62,411 bases of DNA from M55B154 sp964486725 (GTDB lineage Bacteria > Spirochaetota > UBA4802 > UB4802): positions 1 through 62,411 of the forward strand of contig CAZAOK010000009.1 of NCBI GenBank assembly GCA_964486725.1, written 5' to 3'. Below the pieces are notes generated by a model that was given only the letters and a program-made list of their open reading frames with translations, ran no database searches and was not told the DNA's origin. This document shows positions 18,368 through 27,849 of the stretch, in pieces (within the stretch, counting starts at the first letter, position 1; each line of letters begins with the position of its first letter). Position numbers and translations under genes: made by a program.

Positions 18368-18522
18368 ATTTTTTATTATACCGGGCTGTGCTTCCTTTGC
18401 TGGTGAGTTATGCAATATCAATTTCGTTTACTTATTGACTTCCCTGTAACAGAACACATATTATAAAAAACAGCTATATCAGGATTTCATTCAAGTGAGT
18501 GGATTCGGGAACGGGGAATCTA

Positions 18523-19335
18523 TTGAAACATTCTTTTTTGAAAATTGCACTGCATTCCATGATCATTATTATGATCATATGTATACAACCGGGTTGTGAG
18601 AACACGGGACGGTCACTTGTATATCAGCCGCCCCCGGAGGCAACCATGCATGTTGGCAATTCAGGATCCACACTTCTTGTTGAAGTTAACTCAGGCAAGA
18701 GATTATCCAGGGGAATCTTTACAAAATCCGGTGAATCTCTGGTGGTATTTTTCCATGGTAACGCCTGCACAATAAATGCCATGACCGATTATGCCAAAGC
18801 ATTACAACAAAGGGGATACAGTACATTACTCGTTGAATACCCGGGGTATGGCATCTCTTCAGAATACAGCCCTGAAGAAGAAAAGATATACAGGGATGCC
18901 CTCATGCTGGTTTCACACATTCAAAAGAAATACCACTTTGCCAATAAACACACCGTGTTGTTCGGACAGTCGCTGGGAACAGGGGTGGCCATGGAGCTTG
19001 CCGCCAGGGGGACAGGAGGAAAACTGGTACTGGTCAGCCCTTTTTCATCCCTGGTTGACGTGGCGAAGTACCACTACCCGGATTTTCTTGTGTCCATGGT
19101 ATTGTCTGAAAAGTATGATAACATAATGAAGGCCGGCAAGGTCATCCTTCCTGTACTTATCATTCACGGGAAAAAGGACAGGGTGGTGCCATACCGGATG
19201 GGGGAAGCATTGACCGGAAAGTTGAAAAATGCCCGGATGTTCGGTATTAATGGAGCAGGGCATAATGATATCTATCATTATTTTGATTCCAGGTTATGGA
19301 ATGAAATTGATGTATTTATCAGGGAAGGATATTGA
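18523..19335 (+). CDS. Lipoprotein alpha/beta hydrolase, Bem46/ABHD17-like
   Basis: The frame is open from a GTG at 18499, but a TTG at 18523 has GGGGAA seven bases upstream and gives a clean lipoprotein signal (MKHSFLKIALHSMIIIMIIC then the IQPGC lipobox). That start is chosen (270 residues). The mature protein has the serine hydrolase triad: GQSLGTG nucleophile elbow, GKKDRVVP (Asp) and GAGHNDIY (His). The oxyanion strand is VVFFHGNACT. This is the Bem46/ABHD17 group of peptidase-S9-like esterases, whose bacterial substrates are mostly unknown. It is followed 24 bp later by an SDR gene. Confidence 0.8.
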   Translation: MKHSFLKIALHSMIIIMIICIQPGCENTGRSLVYQPPPEATMHVGNSGSTLLVEVNSGKRLSRGIFTKSGESLVVFFHGNACTINAMTDYAKALQQRGYSTLLVEYPGYGISSEYSPEEEKIYRDALMLVSHIQKKYHFANKHTVLFGQSLGTGVAMELAARGTGGKLVLVSPFSSLVDVAKYHYPDFLVSMVLSEKYDNIMKAGKVILPVLIIHGKKDRVVPYRMGEALTGKLKNARMFGINGAGHNDIYHYFDSRLWNEIDVFIREGY

Positions 19336-19359
19336 GCCTGCAATAAGAGGAGAATAATA

Positions 19360-20103
19360 ATGCATTTTGTCATAATAACCGGCACATCCAGCGGTATCGG
19401 CGAAGCAGTCGCGGATGAATTTTTACATTCAGATACTTCACTTTTCTGTATATCCCGCAGTGTACACAAGCCCCTGATGGACAGGGCTGCAGAAAAAGGA
19501 TGCATGTGCCATTACATTGCACAGGATTTAACCGATGTTGAATCCCTGAAGGGCATAATGGAAGAAGTATTCGTGAATGTACATACTAAAAATCCTGAGA
19601 GGATCACCCTGATCAATAATGCCGGAACTGTTGCACCGGTTGGTCCGGTAGAGACAAACAATCCGTCTGATATAACCCGTGCCTTTCTTTTAAATGTTAT
19701 CGCCCCCATAACTCTCACCTCTCATTTTATTAAAATGGCAGAAGACCTGTCCATCCCCAAAACGGTAATTAATATTTCATCCGGTGCCGCACAGAGACCT
19801 GTATGGGGATGGAGCACATACTGTTCCGCCAAATCAGCAATTGATATGTTCACCATGACAGCCGCCCTTGAACAGTCTGACGCCCCTCATCCGGCGAAAG
19901 TAATTGCTTTTGCCCCGGGAATCGTTGACACCCCCATGCAGGAGAAAATCAGAAACACCCATCCTGATAATTTCAAGGACAGGGATACCTTCATATCATA
20001 TAAAAAAAATGGACAATTGCTCAGCACGGCAACGGTTGCCCAACGTATAAAAGAAATTGCACTCGATGATTCCATAAAGAATGGATCTGTCCTGCACATA
20101 TGA
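19360..20103 (+). CDS. Short-chain dehydrogenase/reductase, sepiapterin-reductase-like
   Basis: This 247-residue classical SDR has a Rossmann start IITGTSSGIGEAV, the INNAG motif and the catalytic Ser...Tyr-x-x-x-Lys set (SSGAAQ, then YCSAK). The closest patterns are bacterial sepiapterin reductase/benzil reductase (YueD-type) proteins, which use NADPH. The substrate is unknown. A GAGGAG site precedes the ATG. It is probably co-transcribed with the lipoprotein hydrolase. Confidence 0.82.
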   Translation: MHFVIITGTSSGIGEAVADEFLHSDTSLFCISRSVHKPLMDRAAEKGCMCHYIAQDLTDVESLKGIMEEVFVNVHTKNPERITLINNAGTVAPVGPVETNNPSDITRAFLLNVIAPITLTSHFIKMAEDLSIPKTVINISSGAAQRPVWGWSTYCSAKSAIDMFTMTAALEQSDAPHPAKVIAFAPGIVDTPMQEKIRNTHPDNFKDRDTFISYKKNGQLLSTATVAQRIKEIALDDSIKNGSVLHI

Positions 20104-20143
20104 GTTCTGCCGCTATTTTTTTGAAATTACCTGCATCTAATTT

Positions 20144-20171
20144 TTGATTATACAACCTTGTAGGATATACT
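20144..20171 (+). promoter_or_regulatory. Promoter of hisE-hisG
   Basis: TTGATT (20144-20149), 16 bp, then TATACT (20166-20171). Transcription would begin about 20178, at or next to the first ATG of hisE. This implies a leaderless message or use of the inner ATG at 20191. Confidence 0.55.
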
Positions 20172-20178
20172 ACACTAT

Positions 20179-20526
20179 ATGAGTGAAAAAATGAACACCG
20201 AAACAATTTTCGAAAAACTCTTCCGGGTTATTGAACAAAGAAAAAAAGAATCTCCCGATACTTCCTATGTTGCCAGACTCATGGACAGGGGCATTGAAAA
20301 AATTAATTCTAAAATAATTGAAGAAGCAGAAGAAACCTGCCAGGCGGGATCTTCAGGTGACAGGGAACACCTTGTTCACGAGATCTGCGACCTTCTTTTC
20401 CATACTTTTGTACTGGCTGGATATCGTGACATACATATTGACGACATTGCCGCCGAGCTTGAACGCCGATTCGGCACAAGCGGCCTGGTAGAAAAAGCAC
20501 GGAGAAAAGAGAATGACCCTTCATAA
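20179..20526 (+). CDS. hisE: Phosphoribosyl-ATP pyrophosphohydrolase
   Basis: This 115-residue protein performs the second step of histidine synthesis, cutting pyrophosphate from phosphoribosyl-ATP. It has the all-alpha MazG-like fold with the metal-binding acidic set KIIEEAEE and HEICDLLFH. The first ATG has little ribosome-site support. An inner ATG at 20191 (MNTETIF) is also possible. The hisI cyclohydrolase domain often fused to hisE is absent. hisG overlaps its end by 14 bp. Confidence 0.85.
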   Translation: MSEKMNTETIFEKLFRVIEQRKKESPDTSYVARLMDRGIEKINSKIIEEAEETCQAGSSGDREHLVHEICDLLFHTFVLAGYRDIHIDDIAAELERRFGTSGLVEKARRKENDPS

Positions 20527-21379
20527 ACTTGATACCATGAAAATCGCTATCCCCGGCAAGGGACGGCTGAAAGAACCTGCCATGCAGTTGATGAAACGTG
20601 CAGGTTATTCATTCAGGCTTTCAGGAAGAAATTTATACGCCACCTGCAACAATGCGGATATCACCTTCATTTTTGTCAGGGCGGATGATATACCGGTGCT
20701 GGTTCATTCCGGTGTGGTTGACCTTGGTATTACCGGAAGTGACCTGGTAGTAGAACGGCAGGCCAATGTTGAGGAGATACTTCCACTGGGCTTTGGGAAA
20801 TGCCGACTGTGCGTGGCGGTGAAGGATAGTTACAACGATGAATCATTTACCTCGCTGAAAGGAAAAACCATAGCAACGTCATTCCCGGTACTCACCAGCC
20901 AGTATTTCAAGTCAAACGGTATGGAAATAAACTGTATCGAAATGAACGGTTCTGTGGAGATAATGGTTGGGCTTAATCTTGCCGATGCCATAGTTGATAT
21001 CGTGGAAACAGGTGACAGCCTGAGGGATAATAACCTCAAGATCTTCAGCGAGATCGGGAAATACCAGGCTACCCTCATTGGAAGGAAAGGTATAATTAAT
21101 GACCCTGAAGTGGTTCGCTTCGTCCGCAGGCTTGAGGGGATACTTGTGGCAGACCGGTACAGCATGCTGGAGTATAACATTCCTGCCGACAGGTTAAGCG
21201 AAGCCGAAAAGATCACCCCCGGATTCGAATCTCCAACAATCTCAAGACTTGACCAGAAAGACTGGTATGCGGTAAAAGTAATGGTCGAGAAAAAAACTGT
21301 ACCTGAAGTCATGGACAGGCTTGAAGAAGTGGGAGCTACTGCCATACTTGAAACCAAAATAAATAACTGCAGGTTATAG
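20513..21379 (+). CDS. hisG: ATP phosphoribosyltransferase, long form
   Basis: This 288-residue protein catalyses the first, feedback-controlled step of histidine synthesis. It has IPGKGRLKEPA at the start, then DLGITGSDLV and the PRPP-binding segment DAIVDIVETGDSLRDNN. The last 75 residues form the ACT-like regulatory domain of the long form, so no HisZ is needed. The start at 20513 is supported by GGAG eight bases upstream. A second Met at 20537 (MKIAIPGKG) has no ribosome site. No other his genes are in the window. Confidence 0.9.
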   Translation: MTLHKLDTMKIAIPGKGRLKEPAMQLMKRAGYSFRLSGRNLYATCNNADITFIFVRADDIPVLVHSGVVDLGITGSDLVVERQANVEEILPLGFGKCRLCVAVKDSYNDESFTSLKGKTIATSFPVLTSQYFKSNGMEINCIEMNGSVEIMVGLNLADAIVDIVETGDSLRDNNLKIFSEIGKYQATLIGRKGIINDPEVVRFVRRLEGILVADRYSMLEYNIPADRLSEAEKITPGFESPTISRLDQKDWYAVKVMVEKKTVPEVMDRLEEVGATAILETKINNCRL

Positions 21380-21420
21380 TCTTCTGTTTTTCAGGCTCAT
21401 ACTAAACAAAAAGAAGAAAG

Positions 21421-21785
21421 ACTGAAATCAATAACGATAACCCCATTTTAATTACAATGGGATTAAGAATTCCTCTTTTAACCTCAGTATCAGTTGAACC
21501 ATGGATTGGATCCGGAAGCAGCTATATAGTAACCAGGGCTGCGCAAAATTCCGCTGATATTTCAGTAAACGGGTATACCAGAGAAACAGCTTTGAATCTT
21601 ACATGCGCAATGGGGGGCATTCTACACTGGAGACCGGGTCATTATTTCTCAATTGATATGGGCACCTCTTATTATTCTATATTTGAAAATGGATCCAGGT
21701 TTGACGAAATAGTGATATCTATTGGAGGCGAAGCTGAAAACATAGATACTTTGCAGGGGCATCAACCTGTTCACCAGAATAATGG
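21421..21785 (+). pseudogene. Possible remnant of an outer-membrane beta-barrel protein
   Basis: The reading frame is open from upstream of its first ATG (21457) and continues to about 21785. The encoded segment has alternating hydrophobic/polar strands with aromatic residues (for example SIDMGTSYYSIFENG), as in a barrel C-terminus. There is no ribosome site, and the 5' part appears lost. Beyond 21786 the frame only mirrors the diguanylate cyclase on the other strand. This is a weak call based on residue pattern. Confidence 0.35.
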
Positions 21786-23771
21786 TCAAATCACCTCTGT
21801 CCTGTTCCTGCCATTGTTTTTTGCCCTGTACAGTGCGTCATCCAACCTGGCAAGAAAGGTCCGCTCATCATCTTTTTCAACATTAAATTGTGTAACGCCA
21901 AGACTGACTGTCACTTGTTTCACCACCGGGAATTGGTGCCCGGATATTTCTCTTCGAATACGCTCTGCCAGCACACGGGATTCCTTCATGTCAGTTTCCG
22001 GATTAAGTATGATAAATTCTTCACCCCCCCAGCGGGCAAATATATCTGTTGGCCTTTTGATGGAACAGACCAGTGAAACAACTTCAACCAGTATATCATC
22101 CCCCACGAGGTGACCATGTACATCGTTGATCTTTTTAAAATGATCAATGTCAAACATGATCACAGACAGGGGGTGACGATATCGCTGAACCCTGTTTATT
22201 TCCATCTCTATCTCTCGTGTAAACTTGAGACGGTTATATATCTGTGTTAATGGATCAATAGTGGAAAGGCGTTCAAGTTCCTGCTCCATTTCTTTGCGGT
22301 CCTGTATATCCCTTGCGACGGCGTACACCAGCCCCTCATCCTGATTCACGTAGGACTTCCATGACAGCCAGCGATATGTTCCATCCTTACATTGATAACG
22401 GTTGTCAAATGACAGCACATTTTCACCACTTTCAATGTCCTTCATAGATTTCCTGGTAGCCTTTCTGTCATCAGGATGAACGAATTCAATATATGGCCTG
22501 CTTTTTAATTCATCTTCAGACCAGCCAAGTGTTTCCGACCATGTAGGGCTGAGTGATTTAAAATATCCATCAAGACCGGCAATGCACAACATATCCAGTG
22601 TGACTTTAAAAAATATCTCGTACTGGCTGCGTAATTTTTTCTCTTCAGTAATATCACGGGATGAACCAACTATACGTATTACCCTGCCATTGTTATCATG
22701 AATCGGACTCAACCACGTATTCCAGGTGCGCTGGCCGGAAGGCAGGGGTAATTCCTCCTCGTAAGAAATTAGCCCTCCTTTTTCCACACATCTTCTGTAA
22801 TTATCTTGAATTACAGAGCCTGTAGCATTGCCCAGTAATTCAACGGGAGTTTTCCCCTGCACCATATCGGTTTTCAGACCGGTGGCCTTTTCGTGTGTCC
22901 TGTTTAACCTTCTGAACCTGAATTCATTTCCGCTATCAACATCTATAAGAAATATTGCGTCATGTGAATTGTTGAATATTGATTCGTATTCATTTTTCAT
23001 ATCCTGCAGTTGCTGCTGCGAACGTATCCTGTCGGTAATGTCATTCTGAATGGCAACGTAACTGGATATCCTCCCTTCTTCATCTTTTATGGGGGTGATA
23101 ACCTGGTAGGCAGTATATATTTCTCCATTCTTCTTCCTGTTGGTGATCTCCTCCTGCCATACATCTCCTTTCACTATTGTGTTCCAGAGATCTTCAAAAT
23201 ATTGATTGCTCATCATTCCTGAATTCATAATTGATGGGCTTTTGCCTTTTACTTCGTTCCATTTATACCCGATATTATTTTCAAATGCAGGATTTACATA
23301 TTCTATCTTCCCATCAGGGTCGGTGAAATAAATTATATGTGAAGCCTGTTCCATTGCTGCCTTGAACTGGCGTAATTCCTGTTCATCATGTTTTCGTCCG
23401 GTAATATCGATTATATAACATATAAAAGATACGATATTCCCTTTGCCATCCCGAATAATAGTAGTTACATCCTGCACCCACCGCCATTCTCCACTATTGT
23501 CGAGTATACGGTAATCGTGATGCTGGAAAGTCTTCTCCCCGGCATCAATTGCTGATTGAAGCTCCCTGCTCACATTGCTCATATCTTCAGGATGTATTAT
23601 ACTTTTTAAACTGATGGAATTTTCTAAAATCGTCCTGGAATTGTATCCCATTATCATTGATACATTGGGAGAGATGTATTCTATCGGCCAATTGTCAGAA
23701 TTACGCCATTTTACAATTATTACCGGTCCCTTTTTGAAGAGATCATTTGTTATTATCAGGCCGTTATACAT
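21786..23771 (-). CDS. PAS-repeat diguanylate cyclase
   Basis: This 661-residue soluble protein has four PAS domains (about residues 10-125, 135-250, 255-375, 380-500), each ending in a PAC-like segment, then a GGDEF domain. The active-site motif GGEEF is at 582-586. The product-inhibition site RPTD (573-576) lies exactly five residues before it, so the enzyme is predicted to be active and feedback inhibited. It would make cyclic di-GMP in response to small ligands or redox state sensed by PAS domains. No membrane segment or other output domain is visible. The gene stands alone. Confidence 0.9.
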   Translation of the reverse strand: MYNGLIITNDLFKKGPVIIVKWRNSDNWPIEYISPNVSMIMGYNSRTILENSISLKSIIHPEDMSNVSRELQSAIDAGEKTFQHHDYRILDNSGEWRWVQDVTTIIRDGKGNIVSFICYIIDITGRKHDEQELRQFKAAMEQASHIIYFTDPDGKIEYVNPAFENNIGYKWNEVKGKSPSIMNSGMMSNQYFEDLWNTIVKGDVWQEEITNRKKNGEIYTAYQVITPIKDEEGRISSYVAIQNDITDRIRSQQQLQDMKNEYESIFNNSHDAIFLIDVDSGNEFRFRRLNRTHEKATGLKTDMVQGKTPVELLGNATGSVIQDNYRRCVEKGGLISYEEELPLPSGQRTWNTWLSPIHDNNGRVIRIVGSSRDITEEKKLRSQYEIFFKVTLDMLCIAGLDGYFKSLSPTWSETLGWSEDELKSRPYIEFVHPDDRKATRKSMKDIESGENVLSFDNRYQCKDGTYRWLSWKSYVNQDEGLVYAVARDIQDRKEMEQELERLSTIDPLTQIYNRLKFTREIEMEINRVQRYRHPLSVIMFDIDHFKKINDVHGHLVGDDILVEVVSLVCSIKRPTDIFARWGGEEFIILNPETDMKESRVLAERIRREISGHQFPVVKQVTVSLGVTQFNVEKDDERTFLARLDDALYRAKNNGRNRTEVI

Positions 23772-24009
23772 TAATGGTCACCCAGTTCCCAATATCTATA
23801 TGTTTCATGTATAACTACTTTACTACATTCTCGAATAATGACAAGTAATTCTCGGTACCTGTTCAAGGTTTGAAGCAATGATCCTTCGTATCTCTTCGTT
23901 CAATTCTTCAACGCTTACAACCTCTCACCTTGTCTTGAGTACATTAATTTCTTGCCATTTCATGGAAAGCATGTAAAAATACAAATAGACACGATAATCA
24001 GGTAAGATA

Positions 24010-24669
24010 ATGCAACAACGCGTTTCAAGCATGACACGTAAACATACCCTTTACCTGGCAATGGAACTTCTCGGAATATTCGTTTTCATTCCACTGCTAT
24101 ATTTCAGGGATTTGATTCCATTACCCAAGATACTCACACTGTTTATCGTAACGGCAATTGTTATATTATTTCTTTACAGGAAGGGTATGCTATTTAACGA
24201 TGAAGAAGGTCTTGAAGATAAGGCCAATACAAAATGGTACCGGGTAATCGCAATACGCTCAATCTCCGTTGCCGGCATATTAATACTTATAACCCTGCTG
24301 GATAACAGCAATAACCTTTTCAATTTTCCAATTCAAAACCCCGTCAAGTGGATATTGATAATGCTGCTGTATCCGGTATTTTCAGCCTTTCCCCAGGAAA
24401 TAGTATACCGGAAATTCTTCTTCCTCAGATATAAAAGCCTATTCAGGTCATCAATACAGATGTATGCGGCAAGCAGCATTGCTTTCGCATTTTTGCACAT
24501 CGTATATAATAACCTGCTTGCAATTATAATAACACTTATAGGCGGGTTTATCTTCTCTATCACATATGGCAAAAGCAGGTCACTCCGGGTAGTCACGATC
24601 GAACATGCGGTATACGGATGCCTGGTTTTTACTATCGGACTGGGAAACTACTTTTACGGTAACTTTTAA
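24010..24669 (+). CDS. CPBP-family intramembrane protease (divergent)
   Basis: This 219-residue protein has about six to seven helices. The CPBP/CAAX-protease motifs can be aligned: PQEIVYR (129-134) for the EExxxR motif, FAFLH (159-163) for FxxxH, and EHAVYG (198-203) for the last His. The first Glu of EExxxR is Gln, so full proteolytic activity is uncertain. Family members cut prenylated proteins or peptides or act in bacteriocin immunity. It ends 2 bp before the convergent LacI gene, with no terminator between them. Confidence 0.7.
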   Translation: MQQRVSSMTRKHTLYLAMELLGIFVFIPLLYFRDLIPLPKILTLFIVTAIVILFLYRKGMLFNDEEGLEDKANTKWYRVIAIRSISVAGILILITLLDNSNNLFNFPIQNPVKWILIMLLYPVFSAFPQEIVYRKFFFLRYKSLFRSSIQMYAASSIAFAFLHIVYNNLLAIIITLIGGFIFSITYGKSRSLRVVTIEHAVYGCLVFTIGLGNYFYGNF

Positions 24670-24671
24670 GA

Positions 24672-25697
24672 TCAGATTACCTGGCGCCGAATAACGCTTT
24701 CCCCTTCCAGCAGATGCCCTTCAACTTCTATCTTAAGCATACGGTTGCTCTTGTAGAGTATGTTGTCCCGAAGCCATCGTGAAGCAAGAAAGCCCATCTC
24801 GTACATGGGCTGGCCTATGGTGGTGAGCAGTGGCCTGTACACCTTTCTTAATGGTGAATCATCAAACCCCGTAACAGACAGGTCACCTGGTACTATCTTC
24901 CCGGCATTTTGCAGTTCATTGATGAGCCGTATGGCCATGTAATCATTGAAGCTTACAACCGCATCACACTCACGATGTATAAAAAAATCCGCGGTTTCTG
25001 CGTCAACACTGTGAATGGATTCCACGTTATACACAATGTCATCACTGTACCTCATGCCGGCTTCCAGTATGGCAGTTGCGTATCCCCTGTGCCTGTCAAG
25101 GTTATTCAGGTTTGAGCTGTTTCCCAGGTAGCCAATTTTTTTATGCCCCATTTCTACAAGATGGTACCCAAGCTTCAACATTCCCTTGTAACTGTTACAG
25201 ACCACGTAATTCTCATCAGAGATACACCTGCTCAAAAACACGTAGGGGATATCCAGCCCGTACATCAACTCACGCAATTCTTCGCTGATATCACGGTAGG
25301 CGATCAGCACCCCGTCAGTATTATAGAAATCCTCTTTCTGTATCTTTTCAAAATCCTTGATAGACACAATCTCAATTCTTTTTTTCTCCTCCCTGAAGGC
25401 CTCGCTTATGGCGCTCACCAGTTCAGGTATATTCAGGAATGGATTGACTGAAAGCTCTTCCTCTTCGGGAACCACTACGAGGATTTCCAGCTTTGACCTT
25501 GCAAATGGTCTTTTCCTTTTCTGCGGAGTATAATTATATTCTTCTGCCACCTGCAGCACCAGTGTGCGTGTATCAGCAGACACTCCCGGCTCATTGTTCA
25601 ACACCCTCGACACGGAGCTTATGGAAACACCACATTTCTTTGCTATGTCTTCAAGCGTCTTTGAAGATCGTGATCTGCCCATTATCTTACCATTCAA
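24672..25697 (-). CDS. LacI-family transcriptional regulator
   Basis: This 341-residue protein has an N-terminal helix-turn-helix (LEDIAKKCGVSISSVSRVLN, about residues 15-34) and hinge, and a periplasmic-binding-protein-like effector domain for a sugar. It is the last gene of the minus-strand sugar operon, 21 bp after uxuA, so it is probably the local repressor responding to a uronate or related sugar. Two ATGs (25697 and 25682) are possible. The first has AAGGA at short spacing. Confidence 0.88.
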   Translation of the reverse strand: MNGKIMGRSRSSKTLEDIAKKCGVSISSVSRVLNNEPGVSADTRTLVLQVAEEYNYTPQKRKRPFARSKLEILVVVPEEEELSVNPFLNIPELVSAISEAFREEKKRIEIVSIKDFEKIQKEDFYNTDGVLIAYRDISEELRELMYGLDIPYVFLSRCISDENYVVCNSYKGMLKLGYHLVEMGHKKIGYLGNSSNLNNLDRHRGYATAILEAGMRYSDDIVYNVESIHSVDAETADFFIHRECDAVVSFNDYMAIRLINELQNAGKIVPGDLSVTGFDDSPLRKVYRPLLTTIGQPMYEMGFLASRWLRDNILYKSNRMLKIEVEGHLLEGESVIRRQVI

Positions 25698-25718
25698 TCC
25701 TTCTTTTAATATGGAGCA

Positions 25719-26765
25719 TCAGATGGAACTCTTCACACATGCTTCCCAGAGGCCATACACGTACATCGCCCCCAGTGCCCTGTCATACAACCCGTAACCG
25801 GGACGACCGGTTTCACCCCATATCATGCGTCCATGGTCAGGCCGTATGGCACCGTCAAAACCAGTATCCACCAGCGCCTTCACTACGCCGTACATGTCAA
25901 CATCTCCGAACTCGGTAGGATGCCGGCTTTCATAAAAACTGCGGGTGCCGGTACGCTTTATATTACGGGTATGCACAAAGTGTACTTTCCCTTTCTGGCT
26001 GAACTTCTTTATCGTATCAACAATATTTATTTCACCATTGGGACCAAGAGAACCTGTACAGAATGTCAATCCATTAGATGGACTATCCACAATTTCAGTA
26101 AGCCTGTCCAGCGCTTTTTCGTCAGTAATGATGCGGGGAAGGCCGAAAATTGGCCATGGTGGATCATCCGGGTGTATGGCCATCTTCACACCGCTCTGCT
26201 CCGCAACCGGAACTACTGCATTGAGGAAGTATGACAGGTTTTCCCACAGTTTCCCGCTGTCCACTTCGGCATATGCATCAAGCAGTCTGTCCAGTTCATC
26301 TTTTGTATAACTGGTTGCCCAGCCGGGCAGTGAAAAATCGTCCTTCCTCAGGTCAACATTCTTCAGCTGTTCATGATCATAGCTGAGGCTGGTTGATCCG
26401 TCTTCATGCCGCATCTTGAGGTCAGACCGTGTCCAGTCAAAAACCGGCATAAAATTATAGCATAGATAGGGGATTCCCAGTTCACCCATGTTACGAATAC
26501 TTCGCGTGTAATTCTCGATATACCTGTCACGGGTTGGCCTTCCCAGCTTGATATCCTCGTGGACGGGTATACTCTCGATCACTGTAAACTCAAGGCCGTT
26601 ATCCTCTATCTCTTTCTTTAACGATGCTATTCTCTCCTTCGGCCAGTGTTCACCTACCGGCACATCATACAGTGCCGACACGATCCCCTTCACCGCCGGC
26701 ACCTGCCGAATATACTGCAGTTTCACCGGGTCGTCCTTCCCGTACCACCTGAAAGTCATCTTCAT
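25719..26765 (-). CDS. uxuA: Mannonate dehydratase
   Basis: This 348-residue TIM-barrel enzyme dehydrates D-mannonate to 2-keto-3-deoxygluconate in hexuronate breakdown. The start MKMTFRWYGKDDPV, the IESIPVHEDIKLG segment and the metal-site regions CYNFMPVFDWTR, MAIHPDDPPWPI and RPDHGRMIWGE are diagnostic of UxuA. It lies downstream of the SDR-type mannonate oxidoreductase, separated by a palindromic repeat element. KdgK and UxaC on the other strand supply the next and first steps. Confidence 0.93.
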   Translation of the reverse strand: MKMTFRWYGKDDPVKLQYIRQVPAVKGIVSALYDVPVGEHWPKERIASLKKEIEDNGLEFTVIESIPVHEDIKLGRPTRDRYIENYTRSIRNMGELGIPYLCYNFMPVFDWTRSDLKMRHEDGSTSLSYDHEQLKNVDLRKDDFSLPGWATSYTKDELDRLLDAYAEVDSGKLWENLSYFLNAVVPVAEQSGVKMAIHPDDPPWPIFGLPRIITDEKALDRLTEIVDSPSNGLTFCTGSLGPNGEINIVDTIKKFSQKGKVHFVHTRNIKRTGTRSFYESRHPTEFGDVDMYGVVKALVDTGFDGAIRPDHGRMIWGETGRPGYGLYDRALGAMYVYGLWEACVKSSI

Positions 26766-26800
26766 AATAACTATCCCTAATAAATAAACTTAACGTTATT

Positions 26801-26957
26801 AACCACAGAGACTCAGAGAAACAGAGGATAATAGGGTTGGCTGGTTGCACATCAGGATATCTTAATGGTTTTTCATTCAATCATACTGTTTTCACATACC
26901 AGGATGACATAAATAAAAATTCATATCCTTTCTCTGTGTCTCTGTACCACTGTGGTT
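26801..26957. repeat. Palindromic intergenic repeat, CCACAGAG family
   Basis: This 157-bp element starts AACCACAGAGACTCAGAG and ends with the imperfect complement (...CTGTACCACTGTGGTT). It has no ORF. It lies inside the sugar operon between uxuA and the SDR gene. Relatives are at 51816, 60138 and, as a half, after 39267. Confidence 0.75.
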
Positions 26958-26961
26958 CTAC

Positions 26962-27819
26962 TTAAACCCCGGAGTAGGCCGAGAATCCCCCGTCAACCGG
27001 GATTACTGTGCCGTTTACGAAGCCCGAGGCCCTGTCATCCACCAGCCAGAGTAAGGTGCCCACCAGGTCTTCCGGTTTGCCGAACCGTTCCATGGGTGTC
27101 TGGCTTATGATCTTCCCTGCCCTTGGAGTATACGAGCCGTCCTTATTCAAGAGCAGGCTCCTGTTCTGATCGGTGAGAAAGAAACCCGGTGCAATGGCAT
27201 TTACCCGTATGTCCACCTTTGACAGGTGCACCGCAAGCCACTGGGTAAAATTGCTTACCGCCGCTTTCGCGGCACTGTAGGCGGGTATCTTGGTCAGCGG
27301 GGTAAAGGCGTTCATAGAGGACACGTTTATGATCACGCAGTGTTTTTTCTTCACCATGTTCCGTGCAAACACCTGCGAGGAAAGCAGTGTCCCCATGAAA
27401 TTAAGGTTGAAAACGAATGATACGCCATCCCTGTCCAGGTCAAAAAAGGTTTTCAGCTCGCTGTCACCACTCGAGAGGTCTTCTTCAAGCAGGTACTCCC
27501 CTGAAGTTGTTCCCCTGGAATGATTACCACCTGCCCCGTTTACCAGGATGTCACAGCTTCCCAGCGTTTCTTCTATCCTGTCACGTGCCTTCTCAAGACT
27601 TTCCCTGTTGAGCACGTCAGCCTCTACCGCCATGGCTTCGCCGCCATCTGCACGTATGCTTTCTGCAACTGCTTCTGCCGCTTCTTCTTTCAGGTCGAGG
27701 ATAGCAACCCTGGCACCACACTTAGCAAGTGCCGAGGCGAAGGTACTGCAAAGCACACCTCCCCCGCCGGTCACCACTGCAACCCTGCCTTTTAGATCTA
27801 CTTGAAATGGAACCTTCAT
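26962..27819 (-). CDS. uxuB: SDR-type D-mannonate oxidoreductase (fructuronate reductase)
   Basis: This 285-residue classical SDR has VTGGGGVLCSTFA for cofactor binding, LVNGAGG, a Ser (NVSSMNAF) and YSAAK. It most resembles the SDR-type fructuronate reductase found in uronate operons (B. subtilis YjmF/UxuB type), which reduces D-fructuronate to D-mannonate. It is unlike the unrelated polyol-dehydrogenase UxuB of E. coli. Its place beside uxuA supports this. The open frame begins with a GTG at 27831, but the ATG at 27819, with GAGGGAG upstream, is the better start. FucI lies 30 bp upstream. Confidence 0.85.
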   Translation of the reverse strand: MKVPFQVDLKGRVAVVTGGGGVLCSTFASALAKCGARVAILDLKEEAAEAVAESIRADGGEAMAVEADVLNRESLEKARDRIEETLGSCDILVNGAGGNHSRGTTSGEYLLEEDLSSGDSELKTFFDLDRDGVSFVFNLNFMGTLLSSQVFARNMVKKKHCVIINVSSMNAFTPLTKIPAYSAAKAAVSNFTQWLAVHLSKVDIRVNAIAPGFFLTDQNRSLLLNKDGSYTPRAGKIISQTPMERFGKPEDLVGTLLWLVDDRASGFVNGTVIPVDGGFSAYSGV

Positions 27820-27849
27820 ATAAATGATCACTCCCTCTTACAATTACCC

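Noticed and set aside
21786..22113. Continuation of the barrel-like frame
   Set aside because: It mirrors the GGDEF domain coding strand and adds no protein-like pattern.
26791..26798. TAACGTTA palindrome before uxuA as a LacI operator
   Set aside because: The symmetry ends after 8 bp and no matching site exists in the divergent control region. It is too short to call.
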